Of a DNA stretch of 64,000 nt, positions 44,657 through 54,380 are shown piece after piece. The DNA lies in assembly GCF_002813325.1 (NCBI RefSeq), contig NZ_PHUG01000001.1:4402001-4466000 (forward strand), written 5' to 3'. A program made the translations under genes and the position numbers. This DNA is from Janthinobacterium sp. 64. Its GTDB lineage: Bacteria > Pseudomonadota > Gammaproteobacteria > Burkholderiales > Burkholderiaceae_D. The notes under the pieces are model-generated. The model searched no databases, was not told the DNA's origin, and saw only the letters and a program-made list of their open reading frames with translations. Within the stretch, counting starts at the first letter, position 1. Every line of letters begins with the position of its first letter.

Positions 44657-45700
44657 TTACGCTTGTGCCGGGGTGCCCAGCTGCTGCGTCACCTGCACGA
44701 ATTGTTCCAGTTTTGCCAAGGCGGCGCCCGAGCTGACGGCGGTGCGCGCGCGCGCCAGGCCGTCTTCGATCGAGCTGGCCACGCCGGCCGCGTACAGCGC
44801 CGTACCCGCGTTCAGGGCGACGATGTCGGCAGCGGCGCCGGGTTCGCCGCGCAGCGCTTCCATCATCTTCGCTTTTGACTCGATGGAGTCGGCCACCTTC
44901 AGGTTGCGGCTGGCGATCATCGACATGCCGAAGTCTTCCGGATGGATTTCATATTCGCGGATTTCGCCGTTGATCAGTTCACCGACCATGGTGGCCGCAC
45001 CGAGCGACACTTCATCCATATTGTCGCGGCCATACACGACGATCGCATGCTGCGCGCCCAGGCGCTGCAGCACGCGCACCTGGATGCCGACCAGGTCAGC
45101 GTGGAACACGCCCATCAGAATGTTCGGCGCGCCGGCCGGATTGGTCAGCGGACCGAGGATATTGAAGATCGTGCGCACACCGAGTTCGCGGCGCACGGGC
45201 GCCGCATGCTTCATGGCCGCATGGTGGTTGGGCGCATACATGAAGCCGATGCCCGTTTGCGCGATCGACTGGGCGATCTGCTCGGGCTGCAGGTTGATGT
45301 TGACGCCCAGCGAGTCGAGCACGTCGGCGCTGCCGGACGAGGACGAGACGCTGCGCCCGCCATGCTTGGCCACGCGCGCGCCGGCGGCCGCCGCCACGAA
45401 CATCGAGGCGGTGGAAATGTTAAACGTGTGCGCGCCATCGCCGCCCGTGCCGACGATGTCGAGCAGGTTGGTGGTGTCAGCCATGGGCACCTTGGTGGAA
45501 AACTCGCGCATCACTTGCGCGGCGGCGGCGATTTCGCCGATGGTTTCCTTTTTCACGCGCAGGCCCATGGTCAGCGCCGCGATCATGGTGGGTGACATTT
45601 CGCCGGACATGATCTGGCGGAACAGGTACAGCATTTCGTCGTGAAAGATTTCGCGGTGTTCGATGCAGCGCAGCAGGGCTTCTTGTGGGGTGATCGGCAT
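44657..45700 (-). CDS. trpD: anthranilate phosphoribosyltransferase
   Basis: The 347-residue product carries the PRPP site [51 protein letters not shown] and the anthranilate-side [37 protein letters not shown]. It transfers phosphoribose to anthranilate. The ATG at 45700 is preceded by AAGGAAG; the frame stays open far upstream but has no function there. It lies 65 bases after trpG. Confidence 0.96.
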   Translation of the reverse strand: MPITPQEALLRCIEHREIFHDEMLYLFRQIMSGEMSPTMIAALTMGLRVKKETIGEIAAAAQVMREFSTKVPMADTTNLLDIVGTGGDGAHTFNISTASMFVAAAAGARVAKHGGRSVSSSSGSADVLDSLGVNINLQPEQIAQSIAQTGIGFMYAPNHHAAMKHAAPVRRELGVRTIFNILGPLTNPAGAPNILMGVFHADLVGIQVRVLQRLGAQHAIVVYGRDNMDEVSLGAATMVGELINGEIREYEIHPEDFGMSMIASRNLKVADSIESKAKMMEALRGEPGAAADIVALNAGTALYAAGVASSIEDGLARARTAVSSGAALAKLEQFVQVTQQLGTPAQA

Positions 45701-45765
45701 GATGCTTCCTTCTTCAATGATGGCGCAGGAGGACACTGATGGCACGCCGTGGCGTGCGCAGGGAA

Positions 45766-46329
45766 TCAGCGCTCGAGGAAATTCTTCAGCAGGGCGTGGC
45801 CGTGCTCCGAGAGGATCGATTCGGGGTGGAACTGCACGCCCTCGATATCGTATTCCCGGTGGCGCACGCCCATGATTTCGCCGTCGTCCGTCCACGCCGT
45901 CACTTCCAGGCAGGAAGGCAGCGAGGCGCGTTCGATCGCCAAAGAGTGGTAGCGGATCACTGTGAAGGGACTGGGCAAACCTTTGAAGACGCCCACGCGC
46001 GTATGCGCGATGAGGGAAGTCTTGCCATGCATGACTTGCTTGGCGCGGATGACCTTGCCGCCAAACGCTTCGCCGATGGCCTGGTGGCCCAGGCACACGC
46101 CCAGTATCGGTTTCTTGCCGGCGAAGTGCTTGAGCACTTCCACCGAAATGCCCGCCTGTGCCGGTGCTTTCGGGCCGGGCGAGATGCAGATGCGGTCCGG
46201 GTTCAGCGCTTCGATCTGTGCTATCGTGATTTCATCGTTGCGGTAGACCCGCACGTCTTCACCCAACTCGCCGAAATACTGCACGATGTTGTAGGTGAAG
46301 GAGTCGTAGTTGTCGATCATCAGCAGCAT
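45766..46329 (-). CDS. trpG: anthranilate synthase glutamine amidotransferase subunit
   Basis: The 187-residue product begins [23 protein letters not shown]. Nucleophile Cys is in [17 protein letters not shown], and the His-Glu pair is in [13 protein letters not shown]. It supplies ammonia to TrpE. Its ATG starts one base after the trpE stop, so translation is coupled; GGGGAG lies inside the trpE end. Related enzymes may also serve folate synthesis (PabA), which is common in this phylum. Confidence 0.96.
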   Translation of the reverse strand: MLLMIDNYDSFTYNIVQYFGELGEDVRVYRNDEITIAQIEALNPDRICISPGPKAPAQAGISVEVLKHFAGKKPILGVCLGHQAIGEAFGGKVIRAKQVMHGKTSLIAHTRVGVFKGLPSPFTVIRYHSLAIERASLPSCLEVTAWTDDGEIMGVRHREYDIEGVQFHPESILSEHGHALLKNFLER

Positions 46330-46330
46330 C

Positions 46331-47827
46331 TTAAAACTCCCCATCCAGGCCATCTTGCACTTGTTCGGCGGCGCGCAATACGGCGCGCGCCTTGTTTTCG
46401 GTTTCCTGCCATTCCAATTCGGGGATCGAGTCGGCCACGATGCCGGCCGCGGCCTGCACATACAGCATGCCGTCCTTGATCACGCCCGTGCGGATGGCGA
46501 TGGCCACGTCCATTTCGCCGCCAAACGACAGGTAGCCGCAGGCGCCGCCGTAGATGCCGCGCTTGGTGATTTCCAGTTCGTCGATCACTTCCATGGCGCG
46601 CACTTTCGGCGCGCCCGTCAGGGTGCCGGCGGGGAAGGTCGCACGCAGCACGTCCAGGTTTGACAGGCCGTCTTTCAGCGTGCCTTCCACGTTCGAGACG
46701 ATGTGCTGCACGTGCGAGTATTTTTCGATGACCATGCGGTCGGTGACTTGCACGCTGCCCGTTTCGGCGATGCGGCCGATGTCGTTGCGCGCCAGGTCGA
46801 TCAGCATCACGTGTTCGGCGATCTCTTTCGGATCGGCCAGCAGTTCGGCCGACAGCTCGGCGTCGCGCTCTGGCGTGGCGCCGCGCGGACGGGTGCCGGC
46901 GATGGGGCGCAAGGTGACTTTCTTGCCGCCGTCTGCCCTCGTCTCGTTGCGCACCAAAATCTCGGGCGAGGCGCCGATGATCTGCATGTCGCCGAAATTA
47001 TAGAAGTACATATACGGCGACGGATTGAGCGAACGCAGGGCGCGGTACAAGGTCAGCGGCGAATCGACATACGGTTTGCGGATGCGCTGGCCGATCTGCA
47101 CCTGCATCAGGTCGCCCGCCATCACGTATTCATGCGCCTTGGCGACCGCCTTCAGGTAGTCTTCCTTGGAAAAGTCGCGGATGGTTTCCGTGCGCACGGA
47201 AGCGCTGGTGACGGGTGCATCGACGCCGCGGCGCAGCATCATGCGCAAGTCTTTCAGGCGCTGACGCGCTTTCGAGAACGACTCGGGCTGCGTGGTGTCG
47301 GCGTAGACGATCAGGTAGAGTTTGCCGGACAGGTTGTCGATGACGGCCAGTTCTTCCGTCACCATCAGCTGGATGTCGGGCAGGTTCAGGTCATCCTTCG
47401 GCGCGCCGCCGGCCAGCTTTTTCTCGATGTGGCGCACGGTGTCGTAGCCGAAGTAGCCGGCCAGGCCGCCGCAGAAACGCGGCATGCCGGGGCGCAGGGC
47501 CACCTTGAAGCGCGACTGGTACTGTTCGATGAAATCGAGCGGATTGCCTTCGTGCTCTTCGATCACGACGCCGTTCTTGACGATTTCCGTGTGGCTGCCA
47601 TAGCTGCGCAACACGGTCGTGGCGGGCAAACCGATGAAGGAATAGCGGCCGAAGCGCTCGCCGCCGACGACGGATTCGAGCAAGAAGGTGTTCTTGCCGC
47701 CTTGCTGCGTCTGCGCCAGTTTCAGGTACAAGGTGAGCGGGGTTTCGAGGTCGGCAAAAGCTTCCGCGATCAGGGGAATGCGGTTGTAGCCTTGCTGGCC
47801 CAGCGATTTGAATTCGAGTTCGGTCAT
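46331..47827 (-). CDS. trpE: anthranilate synthase component I
   Basis: The 498-residue product has the N-terminal tryptophan-feedback motif LLES followed by GRYSFIG ([20 protein letters not shown]). Its chorismate site shows [54 protein letters not shown] and [12 protein letters not shown]. It converts chorismate to anthranilate with TrpG. ATG at 47827 has GGAGAG four bases upstream. Feedback inhibition by Trp is expected from the LLES motif; transcription is likely controlled by the leader upstream. Confidence 0.96.
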   Translation of the reverse strand: MTELEFKSLGQQGYNRIPLIAEAFADLETPLTLYLKLAQTQQGGKNTFLLESVVGGERFGRYSFIGLPATTVLRSYGSHTEIVKNGVVIEEHEGNPLDFIEQYQSRFKVALRPGMPRFCGGLAGYFGYDTVRHIEKKLAGGAPKDDLNLPDIQLMVTEELAVIDNLSGKLYLIVYADTTQPESFSKARQRLKDLRMMLRRGVDAPVTSASVRTETIRDFSKEDYLKAVAKAHEYVMAGDLMQVQIGQRIRKPYVDSPLTLYRALRSLNPSPYMYFYNFGDMQIIGASPEILVRNETRADGGKKVTLRPIAGTRPRGATPERDAELSAELLADPKEIAEHVMLIDLARNDIGRIAETGSVQVTDRMVIEKYSHVQHIVSNVEGTLKDGLSNLDVLRATFPAGTLTGAPKVRAMEVIDELEITKRGIYGGACGYLSFGGEMDVAIAIRTGVIKDGMLYVQAAAGIVADSIPELEWQETENKARAVLRAAEQVQDGLDGEF

Positions 47828-47898
47828 GTGTCTCTCCATGCCGCCAGGGTACGCGTGTGCGTCGTGCTGTCAAAGCACAGATCCTGCGGTGGGTTATC

Positions 47899-47932
47899 AA
47901 AAAACCTGCCGGCGCGCGTGCGCAGCCGACAG
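47899..47932 (-). terminator. attenuator hairpin of the trp operon
   Basis: On the minus strand CTGTCGGC (47932-47925) pairs with CTGCCGGC's complement arm GCCGGCAG (47913-47906), one G-U pair, followed by GTTTTTT. It stands 22 bases after the trpL stop and 71 before trpE. The upstream segment AGCCG just after the trpL stop can instead pair with CGGCT of the left arm, giving an antiterminator. Confidence 0.75.
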
Positions 47933-47953
47933 CAATCTTACACGGCTCGGCCC

Positions 47954-48046
47954 TCAGGCCTGCCAGGATTGCCAGCGTCGCCAAAGCCAGGCCTCAATCG
48001 AGCCGGTTTGGGTGACATTGTGTTTTTTGATGAGAAACGTGTTCAC
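47954..48046 (-). CDS. trpL: trp operon leader peptide
   Basis: A 30-residue frame starts with GTG at 48046 and ends EAWLWRRWQSWQA-stop; four of the last eleven sense codons are TGG. Tryptophan is otherwise rare, so this run is far from chance. It lies 13 bases after the gph stop, in front of trpE, and is followed by a terminator hairpin with T-run. When charged tRNA-Trp is scarce, ribosomes would stall on the Trp codons and free the antiterminator. No clear Shine-Dalgarno site precedes the GTG; coupling to gph translation is possible. The exact start is unsure. Confidence 0.78.
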   Translation of the reverse strand: MNTFLIKKHNVTQTGSIEAWLWRRWQSWQA

Positions 48047-48059
48047 GATGTGGTGTGGG

Positions 48060-48779
48060 TCAGTATGCTGGTCTGTTGTGCATGCTTATAAAATGCGCCG
48101 CTTCGAGCAGCGTATTTACTATACCATCGGAATCGGTGTCGTGTATAGAGTGTCCGTGGTTGTAACCATACGGTACGGTCAAGACGGGGCAAGCCGCAGC
48201 CCGTGCCGCTTGCGCGTCATTCGAGGAGTCGCCGATGGCCACCACTCTGGCGGGTGCCAGGTCGAAGTCCGCGCACACTTGCAGCAGCGGCATGGGGTGC
48301 GGTTTTTTCTGCGGCAGCGAATCGCCGCCATAGACGATCTCGAAATACTGTGCCAGGTTTTTCTGTTGCAGCAGAGGCAGGGCGAAGGCGATCGGCTTGT
48401 TGGTGACGCAGGCCAGGCGCAAGCCCGCCGCCTGCATCGCCGCCAGCCCCGCTTCCACGTCCGGGTAGATGGTGCTGAACTGGCCGTTGATGGCCAGGTA
48501 GTGGCGCTGGTAGCCGTCCATCGCCTGCTCGAAACGCTGTTCCACGCCGGCCGCATCGAAGTCGAGCGCCAGCACGGTGCGGATCAGGTTTTCCGAACCC
48601 TTGCCCACCATCAGCTTGATGGCGTCGGCGCTGATGGGCGCCAGGCCCAGTTCGGCGCGCATGCCGTTGATGGCGACATGGAAATCGGGCACGGTGTCGA
48701 GCATCGTGCCATCGAGGTCGATGATGGCGGCGCGCACGCCGGCCAGTACGTGGTCTTTCACCGTGCCCGCTTGCATCAT
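48060..48779 (-). CDS. gph: phosphoglycolate phosphatase
   Basis: The 239-residue HAD hydrolase has nucleophile motif [15 protein letters not shown], motif II VTNKP and motif [18 protein letters not shown]. Its cap region ([12 protein letters not shown]) matches Gph. It removes 2-phosphoglycolate formed during DNA-end repair. The start overlaps the rpe stop as ATGA. The order rpe-gph-trpE is usual in betaproteobacteria. Confidence 0.93.
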   Translation of the reverse strand: MMQAGTVKDHVLAGVRAAIIDLDGTMLDTVPDFHVAINGMRAELGLAPISADAIKLMVGKGSENLIRTVLALDFDAAGVEQRFEQAMDGYQRHYLAINGQFSTIYPDVEAGLAAMQAAGLRLACVTNKPIAFALPLLQQKNLAQYFEIVYGGDSLPQKKPHPMPLLQVCADFDLAPARVVAIGDSSNDAQAARAAACPVLTVPYGYNHGHSIHDTDSDGIVNTLLEAAHFISMHNRPAY

Positions 48780-49450
48780 GCGCCCGTCACTTTTGCCAAT
48801 TCGGCGCGCATGGCGTCGATGACTGCCTTGTAGTCGGGCTTGCCGAAGATGGCCGAACCGGCGACGAAGGTGTCGGCGCCAGCGGCGGCAGCGGCGGCGA
48901 TGTTGTCGATCTTGATGCCGCCATCGACTTCCAGCATGATGTCACGGCCCGATTCGTCGATCATGCGGCGTGCTTCGGCGATTTTTTTCAGTGCTTGCGG
49001 AATGAAGGACTGGCCGCCGAAGCCTGGATTGACGGACATGATCAGGATGATGTCGATCTTGTCCATCACGTGTTCCAGGTAGTGCAGCGGCGTGCCCGGG
49101 TTGAACACCAGGCCCGATTTGCAGCCATTGTCGCGGATCAGCTGCAAGGAACGGTCAAGGTGATCCGACGCTTCCGGGTGGAAGGTGATGATGTTCGCGC
49201 CAGCCTTGGCGAAATCCGGGATAATGCGATCAACAGGCTTGACCATCAGATGCACGTCGATGGGTACTTGCACGTGCGGGCGGATCGCTTCGCATACCAG
49301 CGGGCCGATGGTCAGGTTCGGCACGTAATGGTTGTCCATCACGTCGAAGTGGATGATGTCGGCGCCGGCGGTAACGACGTTGCGTACTTCCTCGCCCAGG
49401 CGGGCAAAGTCGGCGGACAGGATGCTGGGAGCGATACGGAATGTTGTCAT
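48776..49450 (-). CDS. rpe: ribulose-phosphate 3-epimerase
   Basis: The 224-residue TIM barrel has [16 protein letters not shown], the metal-binding [43 protein letters not shown] and [12 protein letters not shown], all diagnostic. It interconverts ribulose-5-phosphate and xylulose-5-phosphate in the pentose phosphate pathway. It is first in the minus-strand unit that leads into gph and trp, and divergent from apaG. Confidence 0.96.
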   Translation of the reverse strand: MTTFRIAPSILSADFARLGEEVRNVVTAGADIIHFDVMDNHYVPNLTIGPLVCEAIRPHVQVPIDVHLMVKPVDRIIPDFAKAGANIITFHPEASDHLDRSLQLIRDNGCKSGLVFNPGTPLHYLEHVMDKIDIILIMSVNPGFGGQSFIPQALKKIAEARRMIDESGRDIMLEVDGGIKIDNIAAAAAAGADTFVAGSAIFGKPDYKAVIDAMRAELAKVTGA

Positions 49451-49617
49451 GGTGGCTTAGGGCTAAGAGTAGAAAATGCGAAGATGCGCTATTTTACGCT
49501 TGACGCCGTTACCATGCCTCATTGAAGCACGGTGGAACGCAGAATACACGGCGCGCGATGGCCTATGCGGCGCGCGCGACACACAATATGACTGGCAATG
49601 TCTGAATAGGAATGACG

Positions 49618-49992
49618 ATGGCGACTTATGAATTTACGGTAACGGTCAAGACGCAATACCTGCCCGAGCAATCGGCACCGGACCAGGGGCGGCACGTGTT
49701 CAGCTATACGATCCGCGTCGTTAACACGGGCACGGCGGGCGCGCAACTGATTTCGCGCCACTGGGTCATCACGGATGCGAACAACAAGGTGGAAGAGGTG
49801 CGCGGCCTGGGCGCCGTCGGCCACCAGCCGTTGCTGCAGCCGGGCGAGCAGTTCGAATACACGAGCGGCACCATGCTGGGCACGCCGCAAGGTTCGATGC
49901 ACGGCGAATATTTTTGCGTGGCCGAGGATGGCCATCAGTTCGAAGCGCCAATCCCCGAATTCGTGCTGTCGGTGCCGCGTACCCTGCATTAA
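49618..49992 (+). CDS. apaG: ApaG domain protein (Co2+/Mg2+ efflux-associated)
   Basis: The 124-residue product shows the ApaG/Fn3-like fold: VTVKTQYLPEQSAPDQGRHVFSYTIRVVNTGTAGAQLISRHWVITDANNKVEEVRGLGAVGHQPLLQPGEQFEYTSG and MHGEYFCVAEDGHQFEAPIPEFVL. In enterobacteria its loss affects cobalt resistance; biochemical activity is unclear. AGGA six bases upstream supports the ATG at 49618 over the one at 49612. It neighbours rpe and mltA as in related genomes. Confidence 0.95.
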   Translation: MATYEFTVTVKTQYLPEQSAPDQGRHVFSYTIRVVNTGTAGAQLISRHWVITDANNKVEEVRGLGAVGHQPLLQPGEQFEYTSGTMLGTPQGSMHGEYFCVAEDGHQFEAPIPEFVLSVPRTLH

Positions 49993-50015
49993 GGAAACGC
50001 CGGGGGCTTGCCCCC

Positions 50016-50162
50016 TTACTTCAGTTTTTCGGTGGCGTCCTGTTCTTCACTGAGCTGCTTGCGCGCCGGCGGTGCGGGCTTTTTGCCCGAATACATGGTC
50101 CACCAGACTATAAATGCCAGCAAGAAGAACGCCACCAGCGCCTCTATCATCAAGATCCACAT
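50016..50162 (-). CDS. 48-residue single-pass membrane protein
   Basis: MWILMIEALVAFFLLAFIVWW is one membrane helix at the N-terminus, followed by TMYSGKKPAPPARKQLSEEQDATEKLK, a basic then acidic tail. AGGAG stands six bases before the ATG. The tail's Pro/Lys stretch suggests a cytosolic end. It is divergent from mltA with only ten bases between the two starts. I do not recognise a family. The longer frame that runs on into mltA is not supported by a ribosome site. Confidence 0.7.
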   Translation of the reverse strand: MWILMIEALVAFFLLAFIVWWTMYSGKKPAPPARKQLSEEQDATEKLK

Positions 50163-50172
50163 ACGCACTCCT

Positions 50173-51438
50173 ATGTTATTTACCCGCAGCTTAGTATTTA
50201 CCCGCCGTCTGTTGACACGCGGTAGTCTACCCGTTTCAATCGGCGCCGTCGCGCTTGCGTTGTCCGCCTGTACCACGCCACCCGCGCCGCCCGCTGCCAG
50301 CGGCAAGGCGCCGCCCATCGCGCCGACCGTCGTCAAGCCCGTTCCGGCCAAACCGGCCGACGCCAAGGACGCTGCGGATGTGGCGGCGCCCACCTTCGTG
50401 CCCGCCAAATTTTCCGCCTTGCCAGGCTGGGCCCGCGACGACATGCGCGCCGCCTGGCCCGCCTTCATGGCCTCGTGCGGCGTGCTGGTCAAGCGTCCGG
50501 ACTGGAAGGAATCGTGCACGATTGCGCGCCAGGTGAATGCGGACAGCGACAAGGCCATCCGCCTGTTCTTCGAGACCTTCTTTGTGCCCAATCAAGTCGT
50601 CACGGCCGATGGTGCCAGTACTGGTTTGGTGACCGGCTACTACGAACCCTTGCTGCACGGGGCGCGCAAGCGGGGCGGTCCCTACCAGACGCCGCTGTAC
50701 AAGGTGCCCGACGACCTGGTTTCGGTGGATTTGTCCGGCGTGTATCCGGAATTGAAAAACATGCGCTTGCGGGGCAAGCTGGTCGGCAAGAAGGTGGTGC
50801 CGTACGCGACCCGCGCTGACATCGAGCGCGCCACATCCGTCACGGGCAAGGAATTGCTGTGGGTGGATGACGAAGTCGAGGCCTTTTTCCTGCAAGTACA
50901 GGGATCGGGGCGCGTGCAGCTGACCGATACGCAGGAAACCGTGCGCGTGGCGTACGCTGACCAGAATGGTCATCCGTATAAATCGATCGGCCGCTACCTG
51001 GTCGACAAGGGCGAGCTGACCCTGAGCCAGGCGTCCGCGCAGGGCATCAAGGCGTGGATCGCCGGCCATCCCACGCGCAAGGATGAATTGTTCAACGCCA
51101 ATCCCAGCTATGTCTTCTTCAAGGAAGAGCGCTTGCCCGATCCGAAAGTGGGACCGAAGGGCGCATTGGGCGTGCCGCTGACGCCGCAGCGCTCGGTGGC
51201 CATCGATTCGCGCTTTTTGCCGCTGGGTGCGCCCGTGTTCCTGTCCACCACGCAAGCCAATAGCGAGATCCCCATGCAGCGCCTGGTGATGGCGCAGGAT
51301 ACGGGCGGCGCCATCCGCGGGCCGATCCGGGTCGATTATTTCTTTGGTTTTGGCGCGGAAGCGGCCGAGAATGCGGGCCGCATGAAGCAGAGCGGCGCCG
51401 TGTGGGTGTTGTTGCCGAAGCAGGCGCCGGCGCGCTAG
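50173..51438 (+). CDS. mltA: membrane-bound lytic murein transglycosylase A
   Basis: The 421-residue product has a lipoprotein signal ending in ALSAC. The MltA domain reads GYYEPLLHGARKRGGPYQTPLYKVPDDLV..., FFLQVQGSGRVQL and SIGRYLVDKGEL. The C-terminal 3D domain carries VAIDSRFLPLGAPVFL and the catalytic Asp region MAQDTGGAIRGPIRVDYFFGFG. It cleaves peptidoglycan at the outer membrane's inner face. The start is not certain: ATG 50173 lacks a Shine-Dalgarno site, and TTG at 50212 would also give a signal peptide. Confidence 0.94.
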   Translation: MLFTRSLVFTRRLLTRGSLPVSIGAVALALSACTTPPAPPAASGKAPPIAPTVVKPVPAKPADAKDAADVAAPTFVPAKFSALPGWARDDMRAAWPAFMASCGVLVKRPDWKESCTIARQVNADSDKAIRLFFETFFVPNQVVTADGASTGLVTGYYEPLLHGARKRGGPYQTPLYKVPDDLVSVDLSGVYPELKNMRLRGKLVGKKVVPYATRADIERATSVTGKELLWVDDEVEAFFLQVQGSGRVQLTDTQETVRVAYADQNGHPYKSIGRYLVDKGELTLSQASAQGIKAWIAGHPTRKDELFNANPSYVFFKEERLPDPKVGPKGALGVPLTPQRSVAIDSRFLPLGAPVFLSTTQANSEIPMQRLVMAQDTGGAIRGPIRVDYFFGFGAEAAENAGRMKQSGAVWVLLPKQAPAR

Positions 51439-51470
51439 GGAAAGCGTCGCCGGGCAGTTCGTGGTGTGAC

Positions 51471-51908
51471 TTAGCGCAGTACCATCACTGGCAGGTGCGT
51501 GTGGGCCAGCACTTTTTGCGTTTCGCTGCCCACGAACAACTTGTTCAAGCCTTTGCGGCCATGCGAAGCCATCAGGATGATGTCGCAATGGTAGGTTTGC
51601 GCCGCATTGACGATTTCATCGTGCGGGCTCGGCGACACGGCGACCACGCCTTCGAAAGGCACGCCTGCGGCACTTGCCGCCTCGCCGATCTTGTCGATGG
51701 CGCGTTGCGACGCTTCCTGCATCTGCTGTTCATACAGGCTGGCGTCGAGCACGATGCCGCCGTCGGCCATCGGCGAGAACGGGAACGGCTGCACCACGCT
51801 GATGGCGACCAGCTTGGCCTTGTTCAATTGGGCGAAGGCGAGGGCGGTCTCGGCGGCTTTGTCGGACAGCGGCGAGCCGTCGGTGGGAAATAAGATGGTG
51901 TTAAACAT
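51471..51908 (-). CDS. universal stress protein (UspA family)
   Basis: The 145-residue product has the UspA start MFNTILFPTDGSPLSDKAAETALAFAQ and the ATP-binding end ILMASHGRKGLNKLFVGSETQKVLAHTHLPVMVLR. Such proteins support survival under energy or oxygen stress. GAGGAG precedes the ATG. A perfect FNR-type box stands 55-68 bases upstream, suggesting induction at low oxygen. Confidence 0.93.
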   Translation of the reverse strand: MFNTILFPTDGSPLSDKAAETALAFAQLNKAKLVAISVVQPFPFSPMADGGIVLDASLYEQQMQEASQRAIDKIGEAASAAGVPFEGVVAVSPSPHDEIVNAAQTYHCDIILMASHGRKGLNKLFVGSETQKVLAHTHLPVMVLR

Positions 51909-51962
51909 AGCGTGCTCCTCAAGTGATGTAAGACAGCTTATGGATTTACATCAATTAAAACC

Positions 51963-51976
51963 TTGATATAAATCAA
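51963..51976. promoter_or_regulatory. perfect FNR/ANR box upstream of the universal stress protein gene
   Basis: TTGATATAAATCAA matches TTGAT-N4-ATCAA at every fixed position. It lies between the usp start (51908) and the end of the MFS gene (52046), where no other gene start is present. Confidence 0.75.
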
Positions 51977-52045
51977 ACCTCATAGGCTTTGGCGTGAATA
52001 GTGTCGCCAAAGCAATCTTTTGCCAGTGTATTCCCGTTCACCGCT

Positions 52046-53347
52046 TCAGGTGCGCACGCTACGCAGCGGCGTGCCCCACACCATCGCGACGGTCAACACA
52101 ATGCTGCCAGCCGCGATGCAAGCGAGGCCAGTGCGCACGCCGAAGTGTTCCGCTACCCAGCCGGCGGCCAGCGCGCCCAGCGGCGCCGTCGCCACCGTCA
52201 GGAAACGCATGGTCGACGTCATGCGGCCCAGCATGGGGTCGGGCGTGACCTTCTGGCGCAGGCCCAGGTAGGGAATGAAGAACAGCATCACGCCGCAATC
52301 GAAAAAGAACATCAATATGGCATAGGCCACGGCGCTGGCGGCCGCGCTGCCAAACAGTGCGGCGGGAATCGTGGGCGTCAGGGCAAAACAGAGCGAGGTC
52401 GATGCCAGGCCGATCAGGATGGTGCGGCCGGCGCCGTAGCGGCGCGTCAGCGGCTTGACGATGAAGGCGCTGAGCAGCACGCCGGCGCCACCGAGCATCT
52501 GCGTCATGCCCAGCACGCCAGGACTCATGCCCAGGTCGCGCGTGGCGAACAGCACCGTCAATGCCATGCTGGCATAAAACAGGAAGTGCCAGATGCCGGC
52601 GCCCCAGGCCAGTGCACGCAGCAGCGGTTCGCGCCAGACGAACAGCAAGCCGTCGGCGATGTCGCGCAAGGCGTGCTTGTCAGACGGCGCCGGCCGTGGA
52701 TCGCGCACGCTCATGGCGCGCAAATTGCAGACGGAAACCAGATAGCCGCACGCCGTGCACAGGATGGCGACGGGCGCCGACAGCACTTGCACCAGCACGC
52801 CGGCCAGGCCGGGACCGATCAGGCGCGAAGCCGATTCGGTGGCGGCAAACTTTGATTGCGCATCGATCAAGCCGTCGCGGCCCACCAGGAAAGTCAGGAA
52901 CACCTGTTCGGCGCCGCCACCGACGACGAAGCCCGTGCCGATGATGAACCCCACTATATATAACCATGGCATCGACAGCACGCCGCACCAGTAGGCCACG
53001 GCCACGCTGGCCAGGGCCAGGCCGGACATGCTTTCGCTGAACAGCATGATCGGGTGCTTGCTGCGCCGGTCCAGCAGCACGCCGACGGGCAAGCCGAAGA
53101 GGGCGAACGGCAGCGCCTGCAAGGCGACGAGCACGCCCATCTGTTCCGGCGTCGCATGTAGTAACAATACCGCGCACAGGGGCAGGGCCAGCGAGGTGAT
53201 CTGGGCGCCGAAGCAATTGAGGCCGTTGCTGAACCACAGGCGGCGGAAATTGACGCTGGCGGCGCTGCCGTCGCCGCGCAGGTAACGGGCGCAGTACTGG
53301 AAGAAGGAAGAGAAAATACGCTGCTCGATAAAGATGATCGGACTCAC
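52046..53347 (-). CDS. MFS transporter, EntS-like (MFS_3) exporter
   Basis: The 433-residue product has twelve predicted membrane helices. The start NFRRLWFSNGLNCFGAQITSLALPLCAVLL and the loop GLPVGVLLDRRSKHPIMLFSE match the MFS_3 group that includes enterobactin and macrolide exporters. The mid-region RDPRPAPSDKHALRDIADGLLFVWREPLLRALAWG is the usual loop. The substrate is unknown. The start is a GTG with no clear ribosome site. It is divergent from the enoyl-CoA hydratase gene. Confidence 0.88.
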   Translation of the reverse strand: MSPIIFIEQRIFSSFFQYCARYLRGDGSAASVNFRRLWFSNGLNCFGAQITSLALPLCAVLLLHATPEQMGVLVALQALPFALFGLPVGVLLDRRSKHPIMLFSESMSGLALASVAVAYWCGVLSMPWLYIVGFIIGTGFVVGGGAEQVFLTFLVGRDGLIDAQSKFAATESASRLIGPGLAGVLVQVLSAPVAILCTACGYLVSVCNLRAMSVRDPRPAPSDKHALRDIADGLLFVWREPLLRALAWGAGIWHFLFYASMALTVLFATRDLGMSPGVLGMTQMLGGAGVLLSAFIVKPLTRRYGAGRTILIGLASTSLCFALTPTIPAALFGSAAASAVAYAILMFFFDCGVMLFFIPYLGLRQKVTPDPMLGRMTSTMRFLTVATAPLGALAAGWVAEHFGVRTGLACIAAGSIVLTVAMVWGTPLRSVRT

Positions 53348-53423
53348 AATAATAGCAGCGCACCTGCCGCGCCGCTGCCGTTAGCCGCTACAATCGTTGC
53401 ACCGTTCATCGAGAGGAGACACC

Positions 53424-54200
53424 ATGCAATACGAAGACCTGATCATCGACATCCAGGACAAAGTGGCGGTCATCCGCCTGAACCGCCCCAAGGCTTTGAA
53501 CGCCTTGAACGACAACATGATGAATGAGCTGGGCGACGCCCTGCTCAAATTCGATGCGGACGAGAATATCGGCTGTATCGTCCTCACGGGTAGCGAAAAA
53601 GCATTTGCCGCCGGCGCCGATATCGCCGCCATGGCCGATTACACCTATCCGGACACCTTTACCCAGGGTTACATCAGCCGCAACTGGGAGCATATCTTGC
53701 GTGTGCGCAAACCCGTGGTGGGCGCGGTGGCCGGCTATGCGCTTGGTGGCGGCTGCGAACTGGCCATGATGTGTGATTTCCTGATCGCCGCCGACAGCGC
53801 CAAATTTGGCCAGCCGGAAATCAAGGTCGGCGTCACGCCAGGCGCGGGCGGCACGCAGCGCTTGCCGCGCGCCATCGGCAAGGCCAAGGCCATGGATCTG
53901 CTGCTGACGGCGCGCACCATCGATGCTGCCGAGGCGGAACGCATCGGCCTCGTGTCGCGCGTGGTGCCGGCTGATAAATTGCTGGAAGAAACCCTGGCTG
54001 CCGCCAAGACCATTGCCGCCATGCCGACCTCGGTGGCCATGATGATCAAGGATTGCGTCAACCGCGCTTTTGAAACCACCTTGACCGATGGTGTCGCCTA
54101 CGAGCGCCGTTTGTTCCAGGCCGCCTTCGGCACGCCGGCGCAAAAAGAAGGCATGCACGCTTTCCTGGAAAAGCGCTTGCCAAACTTCGACGGTCTTTGA
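53424..54200 (+). CDS. enoyl-CoA hydratase
   Basis: The 258-residue product has both catalytic Glu residues of crotonases, in [13 protein letters not shown] and [21 protein letters not shown]. The oxyanion segment [13 protein letters not shown] and C-terminus [10 protein letters not shown] are also typical. It hydrates short 2-enoyl-CoAs in beta-oxidation or related routes. The ATG at 53424 follows GAGAGGAGA. The contrast with the gene at 4654-5451, which lacks both acids, is instructive. The rRNA promoter starts about 70 bases downstream. Confidence 0.95.
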   Translation: MQYEDLIIDIQDKVAVIRLNRPKALNALNDNMMNELGDALLKFDADENIGCIVLTGSEKAFAAGADIAAMADYTYPDTFTQGYISRNWEHILRVRKPVVGAVAGYALGGGCELAMMCDFLIAADSAKFGQPEIKVGVTPGAGGTQRLPRAIGKAKAMDLLLTARTIDAAEAERIGLVSRVVPADKLLEETLAAAKTIAAMPTSVAMMIKDCVNRAFETTLTDGVAYERRLFQAAFGTPAQKEGMHAFLEKRLPNFDGL

Positions 54201-54273
54201 TATGATTCGCCTCCTCGCAAAACGACGCACACAAAACATGGTGTTGCAGAGTAAAACGGGGAGAAAAAGAAGG

Positions 54274-54302
54274 TTGACGAAATGCTGCAAACGCTTCATA
54301 CT
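54274..54302 (+). promoter_or_regulatory. rRNA operon promoter
   Basis: TTGACG (54274-54279) and CATACT (54297-54302) are 17 bases apart, about 265 bases before the 16S gene. The 54201-54566 stretch is otherwise the rrn leader with boxA and a processing arm; no coding signal is seen. Confidence 0.65.
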
Positions 54303-54366
54303 CTTCCTTCTTCGCAGCTGACAAACACAACGATTTGTCGATAGCGCGAAAGTAGCACCGAATACA

Positions 54367-54377
54367 GTTCTTTAACA
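54367..54377 (+). promoter_or_regulatory. boxA antitermination site in the rrn leader
   Basis: GTTCTTTAACA matches boxA (TGCTCTTTAACA). The same 11 bases recur at 56438-56448 before the 23S gene. NusB/NusE binding there protects rRNA transcription from Rho. Confidence 0.8.
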
Positions 54378-54380
54378 ATT

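Noticed and set aside
47828..48059. Alternative ATG frame (MSPKPARLRPGFG...) in the trp leader
   Set aside because: It overlaps trpL in another frame and has no Trp codons; the TGG-rich frame explains the region better.
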